A program made the translations under genes and the position numbers. Of a DNA stretch of 5,456 nt, positions 1-5,456 are shown one piece after another (the first letter of the stretch is position 1; each line of letters begins with the position of its first letter). The stretch covers positions 1-5,456 of the forward strand of contig PMCR01000312.1 in the NCBI GenBank assembly GCA_003155465.1, in the 5' to 3' direction. This DNA is from Myxococcales bacterium. Lineage in GTDB: Bacteria > Myxococcota > Polyangia > Fen-1088. Below the pieces are notes generated by a model. It saw only the letters and a list, made by a program, of their open reading frames with translations, was not told the origin of the DNA and made no database searches.

Positions 1-19
1 CAGGCTGCGCCACGCCCCG
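1..19 (-). tRNA. tRNA-Pro, 5' end only (cut by window edge)
   Basis: Read on the minus strand from base 19 down to base 1, the sequence is CGGGGCGTGGCGCAGCCTG. This fits the start of a bacterial proline tRNA: a 7-nt acceptor strand (CGGGGCG), then TG at positions 8-9, the D-stem strand GCGC, and the start of the D-loop AGCCTG. Initial C1 is typical of bacterial tRNA-Pro. The anticodon, T-arm and 3' acceptor strand lie outside the window, so the anticodon and the pairing cannot be checked. A tRNA-Pro directly after ihfA and a merR gene is a known arrangement, for example in Pseudomonas aeruginosa, which supports the call. Confidence 0.82.
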
Positions 20-45
20 ATATTCATTTTTCAGATCGCTGCCAG

Positions 46-65
46 GGGAACCCTGGGAGGGTCCC
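46..65 (-). other. Small GC-rich hairpin between merR and tRNA-Pro
   Basis: In the 65-bp gap between the merR stop and the tRNA start, the arms GGGAACCC (46-53) and GGGTCCC (59-65) can pair as a 7-bp stem with one bulged base and a 5-nt loop. An overlapping alternative stem pairs CCAGGG (42-47) with CCCTGG (51-56). Neither strand has a T-run directly after the stem, so it is not a convincing intrinsic terminator. It could be a weak stop, a processing signal upstream of the tRNA, or chance in GC-rich DNA. Confidence 0.3.
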
Positions 66-84
66 TAAACTCTCCACCACGCGA

Positions 85-465
85 CTATTCTTCCACGAGT
101 CGTATCAGATCCAAAAGCCCTTGCTTGATTTTTCTCATGGTTTCGACGTCGATTTCCGGGGGCGGAACCGGCGGCGGCGGGCCCTCGTCGTGTCCCAGCT
201 CGCGCAGCCTTGCGCGCGCCCCCTGGATGGTGAAACGCTGCCCGTATAGCAGGTCACGTATGGTGAGCAACAGTTCAATGTCCTTGCGCCGGTAGAGCCG
301 CTGCTGCGAGCGCGTCTTCTGCGGGCGAATGGAATGAAACTCGGTTTCCCAGTAGCGCAGGACGTACGGCTTGACCGCGCACAGGCGGGCCGCCTCGCCG
401 ATCTTGAAGAACGGCTTGTCCGGGATCGTGCTCGGATCGACGGGAGCGGAGGCACGCCGGGGCAA
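85..465 (-). CDS. MerR-family transcriptional regulator next to ihfA
   Basis: The gene encodes a small, presumably cytoplasmic DNA-binding protein of 126 residues. An N-terminal MerR-type winged helix-turn-helix covers roughly residues 18-90, with family-typical segments [20 protein letters not shown] and [15 protein letters not shown] proline-rich linker (PPPPVPPP, about 96-103) follows, then a short helical tail ending in [10 protein letters not shown] that may serve dimerisation. There is no ligand-binding domain and no cysteine pattern for metal sensing, so the effector and targets are unknown. The start is TTG, chosen because AGGA lies 5 nt upstream and no ATG or GTG fits before the HTH. 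The gene follows ihfA by 22 bp and precedes tRNA-Pro, a conserved position for this uncharacterised MerR subgroup. Co-transcription with ihfA is likely. The family call is firm and the function is not known. Confidence 0.92.
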   Translation of the reverse strand: MPRRASAPVDPSTIPDKPFFKIGEAARLCAVKPYVLRYWETEFHSIRPQKTRSQQRLYRRKDIELLLTIRDLLYGQRFTIQGARARLRELGHDEGPPPPVPPPEIDVETMRKIKQGLLDLIRLVEE

Positions 466-470
466 CGGTT

Positions 471-474
471 TCCT
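471..474 (-). promoter_or_regulatory. Shine-Dalgarno supporting the TTG start of the merR gene
   Basis: On the minus strand AGGA is followed by AACCG and then TTG. The 5-nt spacing is acceptable. The frame upstream runs back to the ihfA stop without an ATG or GTG, and none occurs before the HTH begins, so this site decides the start. Confidence 0.6.
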
Positions 475-487
475 GCTGGTCGAGGGT

Positions 488-766
488 CTAGGAATTGAGC
501 GCGTTCTTCAGCACCTGGCTGGGCTTGAAGGTCAACACGCGACGGGCGCTGATCGTGATTTCTTGGCCGGTTTGCGGGTTGCGACCGGCGCGCGCGTTCT
601 TGTCCCTGACCACGAAGTTCCCGAAACCGGAAATCTTGATCTTCTCGCCCTTTTCCAAGGTCTCCTTGACCGTGTCGAAAACGGTCTCCACGATCTCGGC
701 GGCCTCTTTCTTCGAGAATCCGCCGACCTTCTCGTAGACCGTTTCGACGATGTCCGCCTTGGTCAT
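488..766 (-). CDS. ihfA: Integration host factor subunit alpha (HU/IHF family)
   Basis: This is a nucleoid protein that bends DNA sharply as an IHF alpha/beta heterodimer and assists transcription, replication and recombination. The product is 92 residues (E. coli IhfA has 99). Two N-terminal helices (about 3-40) form the dimer body. The family signature around residues 47-67 includes [12 protein letters not shown] and GRNPQTG, with Pro64 as the likely intercalating residue at the arm tip, followed by [11 protein letters not shown]. The RDKN...GRNP pattern and the place behind pheT favour IhfA over HU. The frame stays open upstream to an ATG at 859 inside pheT, but the family N-terminus (MTKADIVE) begins at 766, so that start is used. 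Only a weak AGG lies 4 nt upstream. A promoter-like element and a palindrome precede the gene. It is followed by merR after 22 bp. Confidence 0.95.
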   Translation of the reverse strand: MTKADIVETVYEKVGGFSKKEAAEIVETVFDTVKETLEKGEKIKISGFGNFVVRDKNARAGRNPQTGQEITISARRVLTFKPSQVLKNALNS

Positions 767-773
767 GGTGCCT

Positions 774-802
774 ATGTTGGCCACAAATCCCTTTGATGTC
801 AA
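774..802 (-). promoter_or_regulatory. Candidate internal promoter for ihfA-merR
   Basis: In the pheT-ihfA gap the minus strand has a perfect -35 hexamer TTGACA (802-797), a 17-bp spacer, and CAACAT (779-774). CAACAT matches the -10 consensus at only 3 of 6 positions, including the important second A and final T. Transcription would begin within a few bases of the ATG at 766, giving a leaderless or nearly leaderless message. E. coli ihfA also has its own promoter in addition to read-through from pheT. The -10 match is poor, so this is a candidate only. Confidence 0.4.
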
Positions 803-806
803 AGGG
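789..806. repeat. Perfect 8-bp inverted repeat between pheT and ihfA
   Basis: CCCTTTGA (789-796) and TCAAAGGG (799-806) are exact inverted copies separated by 2 bp. The dyad lies fully in the 49-bp gap and overlaps the TTGACA hexamer. It could be an operator for a dimeric regulator at the -35 region, or an RNA hairpin with a 7-bp stem and 4-nt loop between the two coding regions. No T-run follows on the minus strand, so it is not an intrinsic terminator. Confidence 0.6.
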
Positions 807-815
807 TTGAGAATG

Positions 816-3221
816 CTATCGAATCTCGATGGCGTGAAGCTTCGCCAGGGCATTGACAACCCGGGCGTGCGCGGCGTCGGTTTCGGCGTCGGTCAAGTTA
901 CGGTCGGCAGCCCGATAGGTCATGGTCCACAGCATTCCCTTCTTGCCTGCGGGCACGTACTTGGCGTCGCGGAAATCCTCCAGCACCGCCAACTCGCGCA
1001 GGAGCGGCTCGTTGGCCGAGAGAAACCCCGCGCGTTGGGCATCTGCGGACACCGACGTCTCGGTCCAGAAGGACACGTCGCGCGTCGCGGCAGGGAAACG
1101 CGGTGGCGCCTCGGCGCGCAGGGAAGCCGCGGCGGCAGCGAGCGGCGCTGTTGACAGCTCGAAGTAGAAGACGCGCGCCTCGATGCCTAGGCGGCGAGCG
1201 ACGGCTGGGTGCAGCTCTCCCAGGCAACCAAGTTCGGCGCCAGCGTCGGTGGTGACCAGGGCCGAGACACCGGGGTGCAGAAAGGACACGCCGGCCGGAG
1301 CACGGTATTGCGCGCCCTGCAGTCCAAAGCCGCGCAACAGATCCTCAACCACCCGCTTGAGATCGTAGAAGTCAACCGGCTCGCCCGGTTTGAGCCAATC
1401 AGCGCGTCGGCCCGTGATCAGCCCAGCCGCGTGCGTCTTCTCGACCGGTGCCTCGCTGGCAAACGTCGGCCGCCGAACCACGCGACCCACCTCGAACAAC
1501 CAAGCGTCACTGACCCCGCGTGCGAGATTGCGCGCAAGCGCGTCGGCGAGCCCTGGCAGCAAGGTGGTGCGCATGACTTCGTAGTCCGCCGAGATGGGAT
1601 TCTGGACCAGCACCCCATTGCCCAGCTCTTTCTGCGCCCCGTCTCCGCTCACCGCATCGAGCGCGCTTCGCGGAACGAAGGCCCAGCTGACGATTTCGTG
1701 CAGGCCGGAACTGGCCAGGAGAGAGCGGGCGCGATCCGCGGGTGCTTCGGGGTTGGCCCGCGAGGTGGCGTTGCTCCGGATGCGCTCCTTGTGCACGGGC
1801 TTGCCATACTCGCCCATGCGCAGGATTTCCTCGATCAGGTCTTCCTCGATGCGAATGTCGGGGCGGAAGGTGGGCACCGCGGCTGTGAGACCATCGGCGG
1901 TCATCTCGCAGGTGATCCCGAGACGGGCAAGCTGGTCCCGCGCGAAAGTCACTGGGTACCCCACCCCGGTTACCCGCTGCAGGCGGGTGGTGCGCAACCC
2001 CACCTTGGTTGGCAGCGACGGCCGCGGATAGCGATCCACCATGCCCGCAACCACGTGGCCACCACCCAGTTTGGCCAGTAGCGCCACGGCCCGTTGCGCT
2101 GCAAAGGGAATGCTGTTGGCATCCACGCCGCGCGCGAAGCGATAGGACGCCTCGGACACCAGGCCCAGGCGGCGGCTGGTGCGGCGAATGCTGCGCGGCT
2201 CGAAGGTCGCTGCCTCAAGCAGCAGGTTGCGGGTGGTGCCGGAGATCTCGCTCGAATGTCCGCCCATGACACCGGCCAGCGCCACCGGCCCGTTGCTGTC
2301 GGTGATCACGATGTCCCCTGCCACGAGAGCCCGGTCCAGGCCGTCGAGGGTCGTCATGGTCTCACCCGCCCTCGCCCGCCGGACCAGGATTGGTCCCGCC
2401 AGTTTGTCGAAATCGAAGGCGTGCAAGGGATGGCCGGTCTCGAGCAACACGTAGTTGGTCACGTCGACCAGGTTGGAGATGGCGCGGATCCCGCAGTACT
2501 GCAGACGCAGGCGCATGCTGACGGGACTGGGCGCAACCGCAAGTCCGGAGACGAAGCTGGCGGTGTAGCGCGGACAGGCCTCAGGGTCTTCGATACCAAC
2601 GTCCATGGTGATCCCGCCGGTTTGCTCGGAAACCGGGGCCAGGTCGGCGCGCCGCAGGTGCGTGCCGAAGTGCGCGGCCAGTTCACGCGCGATCCCCAGG
2701 TGAGACAGGGCATCGGGCCGATTGGGCGTGACGTTCACTTCCAGCACGTCGTCCACCACGCCCAGGTACTGGGCCACCTCGACGCCGGATTCCGCAGTCG
2801 CCGGCAGGATCAGAATCCCGTCAGACTGCTCGCCCAACCCCATCTCGGGCTCGCTGCAGATCATGCCCGGCGAGAACACGCCGCGGATCTCGCGCGCATC
2901 CAAGGTGTGCCCTCCGGGAAGGCGCGCTCCGGGCGGGGCCCAGCACACGCGATTGCCGGGCGGCGGAACGTTGGGCGCCCCGCAGACCACGCTCTCTTCT
3001 CTACCGCCGGCCCGCACGCGCACGATGCGCAACTTGTTGGCATTGGGGTGGGGCTGGACATCCAGCACCTCAGCCACGAGTACGCCCGCCAGGTCCCGGC
3101 CCTTTGCCTCCACGCCCTCGACTTCCAGGCCCTGCCCGGTGAGAGCCTGGGCCACGGCTTCGAGATCGCTTCCTGCCGGCAGCTCGACCAGTTCCCGCAG
3201 CCAGTTCAACGAGATCTTCAT
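816..3221 (-). CDS. pheT: Phenylalanine--tRNA ligase beta subunit
   Basis: This is the beta chain of the cytoplasmic alpha2-beta2 phenylalanyl-tRNA synthetase. It binds tRNA-Phe and edits mischarged Tyr-tRNA-Phe. The product is 801 residues (E. coli 795). Domains in order are an N-terminal B1 region, an EMAP-like tRNA-binding domain (about 40-150, with HPNANKLRIVRV and FSPGMICSEPEMGLG), B3/B4 editing (about 210-395, with ISNLVDVTNYVLLETGHPLH and SRRLGLVSEASYRF), B5 (about 400-475, with RPDIRIEEDLIEEILRMGEY), a catalytic-like core (about 480-690), and the C-terminal FDX-ACB anticodon-binding domain (about 707-801). In the motif usually reading RFERGVD the glutamate is alanine (residue 364), a small deviation. 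The ATG lies 9 bp after the pheS stop. AGGG overlapping that stop, 7 nt from the ATG, serves as Shine-Dalgarno and suggests translational coupling, as expected for equal subunit amounts. The gene looks intact. Confidence 0.98.
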   Translation of the reverse strand: MKISLNWLRELVELPAGSDLEAVAQALTGQGLEVEGVEAKGRDLAGVLVAEVLDVQPHPNANKLRIVRVRAGGREESVVCGAPNVPPPGNRVCWAPPGARLPGGHTLDAREIRGVFSPGMICSEPEMGLGEQSDGILILPATAESGVEVAQYLGVVDDVLEVNVTPNRPDALSHLGIARELAAHFGTHLRRADLAPVSEQTGGITMDVGIEDPEACPRYTASFVSGLAVAPSPVSMRLRLQYCGIRAISNLVDVTNYVLLETGHPLHAFDFDKLAGPILVRRARAGETMTTLDGLDRALVAGDIVITDSNGPVALAGVMGGHSSEISGTTRNLLLEAATFEPRSIRRTSRRLGLVSEASYRFARGVDANSIPFAAQRAVALLAKLGGGHVVAGMVDRYPRPSLPTKVGLRTTRLQRVTGVGYPVTFARDQLARLGITCEMTADGLTAAVPTFRPDIRIEEDLIEEILRMGEYGKPVHKERIRSNATSRANPEAPADRARSLLASSGLHEIVSWAFVPRSALDAVSGDGAQKELGNGVLVQNPISADYEVMRTTLLPGLADALARNLARGVSDAWLFEVGRVVRRPTFASEAPVEKTHAAGLITGRRADWLKPGEPVDFYDLKRVVEDLLRGFGLQGAQYRAPAGVSFLHPGVSALVTTDAGAELGCLGELHPAVARRLGIEARVFYFELSTAPLAAAAASLRAEAPPRFPAATRDVSFWTETSVSADAQRAGFLSANEPLLRELAVLEDFRDAKYVPAGKKGMLWTMTYRAADRNLTDAETDAAHARVVNALAKLHAIEIR

Positions 3222-3230
3222 TGTTCCGCC

Positions 3231-4304
3231 CTAACTCGGTGGAAACTGACGCAAAAAACGCAGGTCGTTCTCATAGAACAGGCGCAGATCAGAGACCCCG
3301 TACTTGAGCATCGCCATGCGCGACAGGCCCATGCCAAACGCGAATCCGGTCACGTCGTACTTGTCGTAGCCCACGGCCCTAAGCACGTTGGGGTGGACCA
3401 TCCCGGAGCCGCCGATCTCCAGCCATCCGGTACCCTTGCACAGCCGGCAGGTCGATCGCGCCGGCTGCTTGCCCTCACACAAGAAGCAGGACGCATCCAC
3501 TTCGGCCGAAGGCTCGGTGAAGGGGAAGAAGCTGGGCCGCAGCCGGATCTCGGTGTCGGGTCCGAAAAACCGCTGCACGAACACGATGAGGGTGGCCTTG
3601 AGGTCTTCGAAGCTGACGTTACGGTCCACGTGCAGCCCCTCGCACTGCGGGAACATGGGCGTGTGGGTGGCGTCGTCGTCGCGGCGAAACACGTTGCCGG
3701 GCGCGATGATCTTCACCGGGGGCGGGCCGGCCAGCATGGTGCGAATTTGCACCGGCGAGGTGTGCGAGCGCAGGATGAAACCACCCTCGACGTAGAAGGT
3801 GTCTTGCATGTCGCGTGCTGGGTGGTCGGCCGGCGTGTTGAGCGCGTCGAAGTTGTTCCACTCGGTCTCGATCCAGGGACCAGTGCGTACCTCGAAGCCC
3901 ATGCCATGAAAGATCTCCCCGATTTCCAGCCGCACCCGCGTGAGCGGATGCAGGGATCCGGCGCGGCGGCCGCGGCCCGGCATGGTCACGTCCAGCTTGC
4001 GTTCCAGGTCTGCGGCCAGGTCAGCGCTAGCCAAGGCGCGCAGACGAGCTTGCACGGCCAGTTCGATGGCGGCGCGCGCCCGGTTGGCTGACTCGCCCAC
4101 CGCCGGCCGGTCAGCAGGCGGCAGCCGGCCGAGGCCCTTCATCAGTTCGGTGGCCTTCCCCTTCTTGCCTAGGTAGCGCGCCTGAACCGCGCGCATGTCC
4201 TGCTCGGTGGAAAGCGAGCCGATCTCGGCCGCGAATTCCGCAGTCAGGCGCTCGAATGCTGAAATCAGATCCTGGACCGGGGGCGTTCCTTCGCTGGCTG
4301 TCAC
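3231..4304 (-). CDS. pheS: Phenylalanine--tRNA ligase alpha subunit
   Basis: This is the catalytic alpha chain of phenylalanyl-tRNA synthetase, which activates Phe with ATP and charges tRNA-Phe together with PheT. The product is 357 residues (E. coli 327). An N-terminal coiled-coil region (about 10-100, with RYLGKKGK) is followed by a class II synthetase core: motif 1 near 118-140 (LHPLTRVRLEIGEIFHGMGF), motif 2 near 203-226 (GNVFRRDDDATHTPMFPQCE) and motif 3 near 320-340 (GFAFGMGLSRMAMLKYG). An insertion has C273-x2-C276 and C286-x2-C289, probably a zinc site; E. coli lacks it, but a similar cysteine-rich segment is common in other bacteria. The start is GTG at 4304, 24 bp after rplT, with no clear Shine-Dalgarno. 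Alignment with E. coli puts the N-terminus within about the first 14 residues, so a slightly later non-ATG start is possible. Confidence 0.97.
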   Translation of the reverse strand: MTASEGTPPVQDLISAFERLTAEFAAEIGSLSTEQDMRAVQARYLGKKGKATELMKGLGRLPPADRPAVGESANRARAAIELAVQARLRALASADLAADLERKLDVTMPGRGRRAGSLHPLTRVRLEIGEIFHGMGFEVRTGPWIETEWNNFDALNTPADHPARDMQDTFYVEGGFILRSHTSPVQIRTMLAGPPPVKIIAPGNVFRRDDDATHTPMFPQCEGLHVDRNVSFEDLKATLIVFVQRFFGPDTEIRLRPSFFPFTEPSAEVDASCFLCEGKQPARSTCRLCKGTGWLEIGGSGMVHPNVLRAVGYDKYDVTGFAFGMGLSRMAMLKYGVSDLRLFYENDLRFLRQFPPS

Positions 4305-4328
4305 GACGGAACCGGCGCTACAGAGGGA

Positions 4329-4682
4329 CTAGGACGCCACCCCGGCGGCTTCGACCACCTTCTTGAAGGCGTTGGGGTCGCTGATGGCCAGGTCCGCGAG
4401 GATCTTGCGGTCGAGGGTGATGCCCTGCTTGTCCAGCCCGGCGACAAGCCGTGAGTAGCCGACACCGAGTTCGCGGCTGGCGGCATTGATACGCACGATC
4501 CATACCCCTCGGAAATCGCCCTTCTTCTTGCGGCGATGGAAGAGTGAGAAGCGCCACGCGTGGTGAACCGCTTCTACTGCTGCCTTCCACAGCTTGGAGC
4601 GGCCGCCGCGAAAGCCCTTGGCATGCTTCCGAATGCGGTCACGGCGTCGCTTTGTCTTGAATCCACCTTTAGCGCGGGGCAT
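4329..4682 (-). CDS. rplT: 50S ribosomal protein L20
   Basis: L20 binds 23S rRNA early and is needed for assembly of the large ribosomal subunit. The product is 117 residues (E. coli 118) and strongly basic at the N-terminus ([15 protein letters not shown] and [15 protein letters not shown]), followed by the conserved globular part with [25 protein letters not shown] and [12 protein letters not shown]. The ATG has a strong AGGAG 7 nt upstream, which overlaps the rpmI stop codon. In E. coli and Bacillus, L20 represses its own operon by binding an mRNA site that mimics its rRNA site. Such a site cannot be recognised here by eye, but it would be expected in or upstream of the infC-rpmI region. 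Confidence 0.98.
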   Translation of the reverse strand: MPRAKGGFKTKRRRDRIRKHAKGFRGGRSKLWKAAVEAVHHAWRFSLFHRRKKKGDFRGVWIVRINAASRELGVGYSRLVAGLDKQGITLDRKILADLAISDPNAFKKVVEAAGVAS

Positions 4683-4689
4683 AAATCAA

Positions 4690-4694
4690 CTCCT
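4690..4694 (-). promoter_or_regulatory. rplT Shine-Dalgarno overlapping the rpmI stop
   Basis: On the minus strand the rpmI stop TAG runs straight into AGGAG (TAGGAG), followed by TTGATTT and the rplT ATG. The overlap of stop and ribosome-binding site suggests that translation of rplT is coupled to rpmI. Confidence 0.8.
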
Positions 4695-4899
4695 AGAGTC
4701 CGTACGGAATCATCGCTTTGATCTGATGTTCCTGCGACTTGGCGATGTAGCCGCCCCGACGCAGTTTCCGTTTGTTCTTGGTCCGCTTGGCCGTGAGGAT
4801 GTGCCGCAGGTAGGCACGCTTCCTCTTGACGTGTCCCTTGGCCGTCAGCTTGAAGCGCTTCTTCGCGCCACTCTTGGTTTTCATCTTGAGCTTGGGCAT
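4693..4899 (-). CDS. rpmI: 50S ribosomal protein L35
   Basis: L35 is a small basic protein of the large ribosomal subunit. The product is 68 residues, slightly longer than the usual 64-66. It begins with the family-typical MPKLKMKTKSGAKKRFKLT, continues with GHVKRKRAYLRHIL and KRKLRRGGYI, and ends in KAMIPYGL. This fixes the ATG at 4899. The bases just before the ATG are CCGCGCCTCCC, nearly all pyrimidine or C/G, so no Shine-Dalgarno can be seen. A TATACT box lies 11 nt upstream of the ATG. The gene follows infC after 65 bp and is coupled to rplT by an overlapping stop and ribosome-binding site. Confidence 0.97.
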   Translation of the reverse strand: MPKLKMKTKSGAKKRFKLTAKGHVKRKRAYLRHILTAKRTKNKRKLRRGGYIAKSQEHQIKAMIPYGL

Positions 4900-4910
4900 G
4901 GGAGGCGCGG

Positions 4911-4938
4911 AGTATATCCATCTCGTCGGTCAGTGCAA
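4911..4938 (-). promoter_or_regulatory. Candidate promoter upstream of rpmI
   Basis: On the minus strand TTGCAC (4938-4933) is followed by a 16-bp spacer and TATACT (4916-4911). The -10 box matches the consensus at 5 of 6 positions and the -35 at 3 of 6. Transcription would begin about 4-7 nt before the rpmI ATG, giving an almost leaderless message, which would fit the missing Shine-Dalgarno. A small hairpin (GCGCA 4946-4950 with TGCGC 4955-4959) sits just upstream, after the infC stop. AT-rich boxes stand out in this GC-rich DNA, but chance is possible. Confidence 0.4.
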
Positions 4939-4964
4939 GAGTCTAGCGCAGCCTTGCGCGGGTC

Positions 4965-5456
4965 TCACGGCTTCTGCGGCGCTGCAGCCGAGCCAGAGCG
5001 CGGCGCGCCAGAGGGTCCTGATGACGGCTCGCTCGGCTTGGATCCGCCGTCCTGATCGCCCTTCGCAGGCGAGGGGGAAACCGGCGCACCGGCCGGTCGG
5101 ATCACGCCGGCGCGCGGGCCGATGCTCATCACCATGCGGCGGCCCTCCATGAGGGGCTTCTGCTCCACCACTGACACGTCTGCGCAGGCCTTAACAACTT
5201 GGTCCAGCATGGCCTGACCTGTCTCGGGGTGCACGATCTCGCGGCCGCGAAAGACGATCACCAGCTTGCACTTGTTGCCCTCACTCAAGAACCGACGGAT
5301 GTGCTTGAGCTTGAAAGCCAAGTCGTGCTTGTCGGTCTTGGGACGAAGCTTTATCTCCTTGATGACGACCGTGGACTGGTGCCGCCGTGACGCCTTCTCC
5401 TTCTTGGATTCCTCATACTTGAATTTTCCGAAGTCCATGATCCGGCAAACCGGGGG
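4965..5456 (-). CDS. infC: Translation initiation factor IF-3, N-terminal part outside window
   Basis: IF3 binds the 30S subunit, keeps it apart from the 50S subunit and checks initiator tRNA and start-codon choice. The frame is open to the right edge: codons before the ATG at 5438 read PPVCRI and continue into MDFGKFKYEESK, matching the family segment PPVCRIMDYGKF. The ATG at 5438 is therefore internal, and the N-terminal domain lies beyond the window. Visible parts, counted from that Met, are the linker helix (about 1-20, Lys-rich), the C-terminal domain (about 22-108, with KEIKLRPKTDKHD, VIVFRGREIVHPETG and EGRRMVMSIGPR), and then a tail of about 48 residues rich in Pro, Ser, Gly and Ala that E. 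coli IF3 lacks. A C-terminal extension is known in the Myxococcus xanthus IF3 (Dsg). It heads the visible operon, and rpmI follows after 65 bp. Confidence 0.97.
   Translation of the reverse strand, partial: PPVCRIMDFGKFKYEESKKEKASRRHQSTVVIKEIKLRPKTDKHDLAFKLKHIRRFLSEGNKCKLVIVFRGREIVHPETGQAMLDQVVKACADVSVVEQKPLMEGRRMVMSIGPRAGVIRPAGAPVSPSPAKGDQDGGSKPSEPSSGPSGAPRSGSAAAPQKP

Noticed and set aside
42..65. Intrinsic terminator after the merR gene
   Set aside because: Stems can form, but no T-run follows on either strand, and the next gene (tRNA-Pro) is on the same strand close by.
767..859. A longer ihfA with 31 extra N-terminal residues
   Set aside because: The extension would overlap the end of pheT and has no match to the HU/IHF family, whose N-terminus begins at the ATG at 766.
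1209..2081. A plus-strand open frame of 290 codons opposite the 3' half of pheT
   Set aside because: It is also a mirror frame of pheT. No domain, no good ribosome-binding site and no independent gene context were seen.
2094..4091. A plus-strand open frame of 665 codons opposite pheT and pheS
   Set aside because: It is antisense to two highly conserved genes and spans their junction. The protein is rich in His, Gln, Gly and Arg with no recognisable domain, which is typical of a mirror frame in GC-rich coding DNA.
4574..4921. A minus-strand frame of 115 codons overlapping rpmI and rplT
   Set aside because: It is out of frame with two unmistakable ribosomal protein genes and encodes a low-complexity shadow.
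1..5456. CRISPR array, insertion sequence, prophage or defence genes
   Set aside because: No direct repeat arrays, transposase motifs or terminal repeats were seen. Nearly every base is accounted for by conserved housekeeping genes in a known order.

Overview
The window carries one co-directional block of housekeeping genes, all on the minus strand. In transcription order (right to left) these are infC (5' end outside the window), rpmI, rplT, pheS, pheT, ihfA, a small MerR-type regulator gene, and the first 19 bases of a tRNA-Pro gene cut by the left edge. Coding density is very high. The largest gaps are about 65 bp (infC-rpmI and merR-tRNA), and no stretch of 300 bp lacks a gene. Long plus-strand reading frames opposite pheT and pheS are GC-rich shadows.

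The DNA is GC-rich. The order infC-rpmI-rplT-pheST-ihfA-merR-tRNA-Pro is found in Pseudomonas and relatives and in several delta-type lineages. Three protein features point towards Myxococcota or a neighbouring delta-type group: an IF3 with a long Pro/Ser/Gly/Ala-rich C-terminal tail, a PheS with a four-cysteine insertion, and the sequence of IhfA. This placement is inference, because no marker gene for taxonomy was searched.

Right part (5456-4329): the translation block. IF3 (infC), ribosomal protein L35 (rpmI) and L20 (rplT) are encoded here. rpmI has no recognisable Shine-Dalgarno sequence but has a good -10-like box just upstream. The rplT Shine-Dalgarno overlaps the rpmI stop codon.

Middle (4304-816): pheS and pheT encode the alpha and beta subunits of phenylalanyl-tRNA synthetase. 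The 24-bp rplT-pheS gap has no room for a pheM-type leader peptide and attenuator, and pheT is tightly coupled to pheS.

Left part (815-1): ihfA (integration host factor alpha) is preceded by a 49-bp gap that holds a perfect 8-bp inverted repeat, which overlaps a consensus TTGACA box. Next comes a MerR-family gene that starts with TTG, then a small hairpin, then tRNA-Pro.

The genes serve translation initiation, ribosome assembly, Phe-tRNA charging and nucleoid architecture. I see no mobile element, CRISPR array, defence system or other clearly undescribed system. The most interesting points are the IF3 tail and the two short intergenic regulatory candidates.
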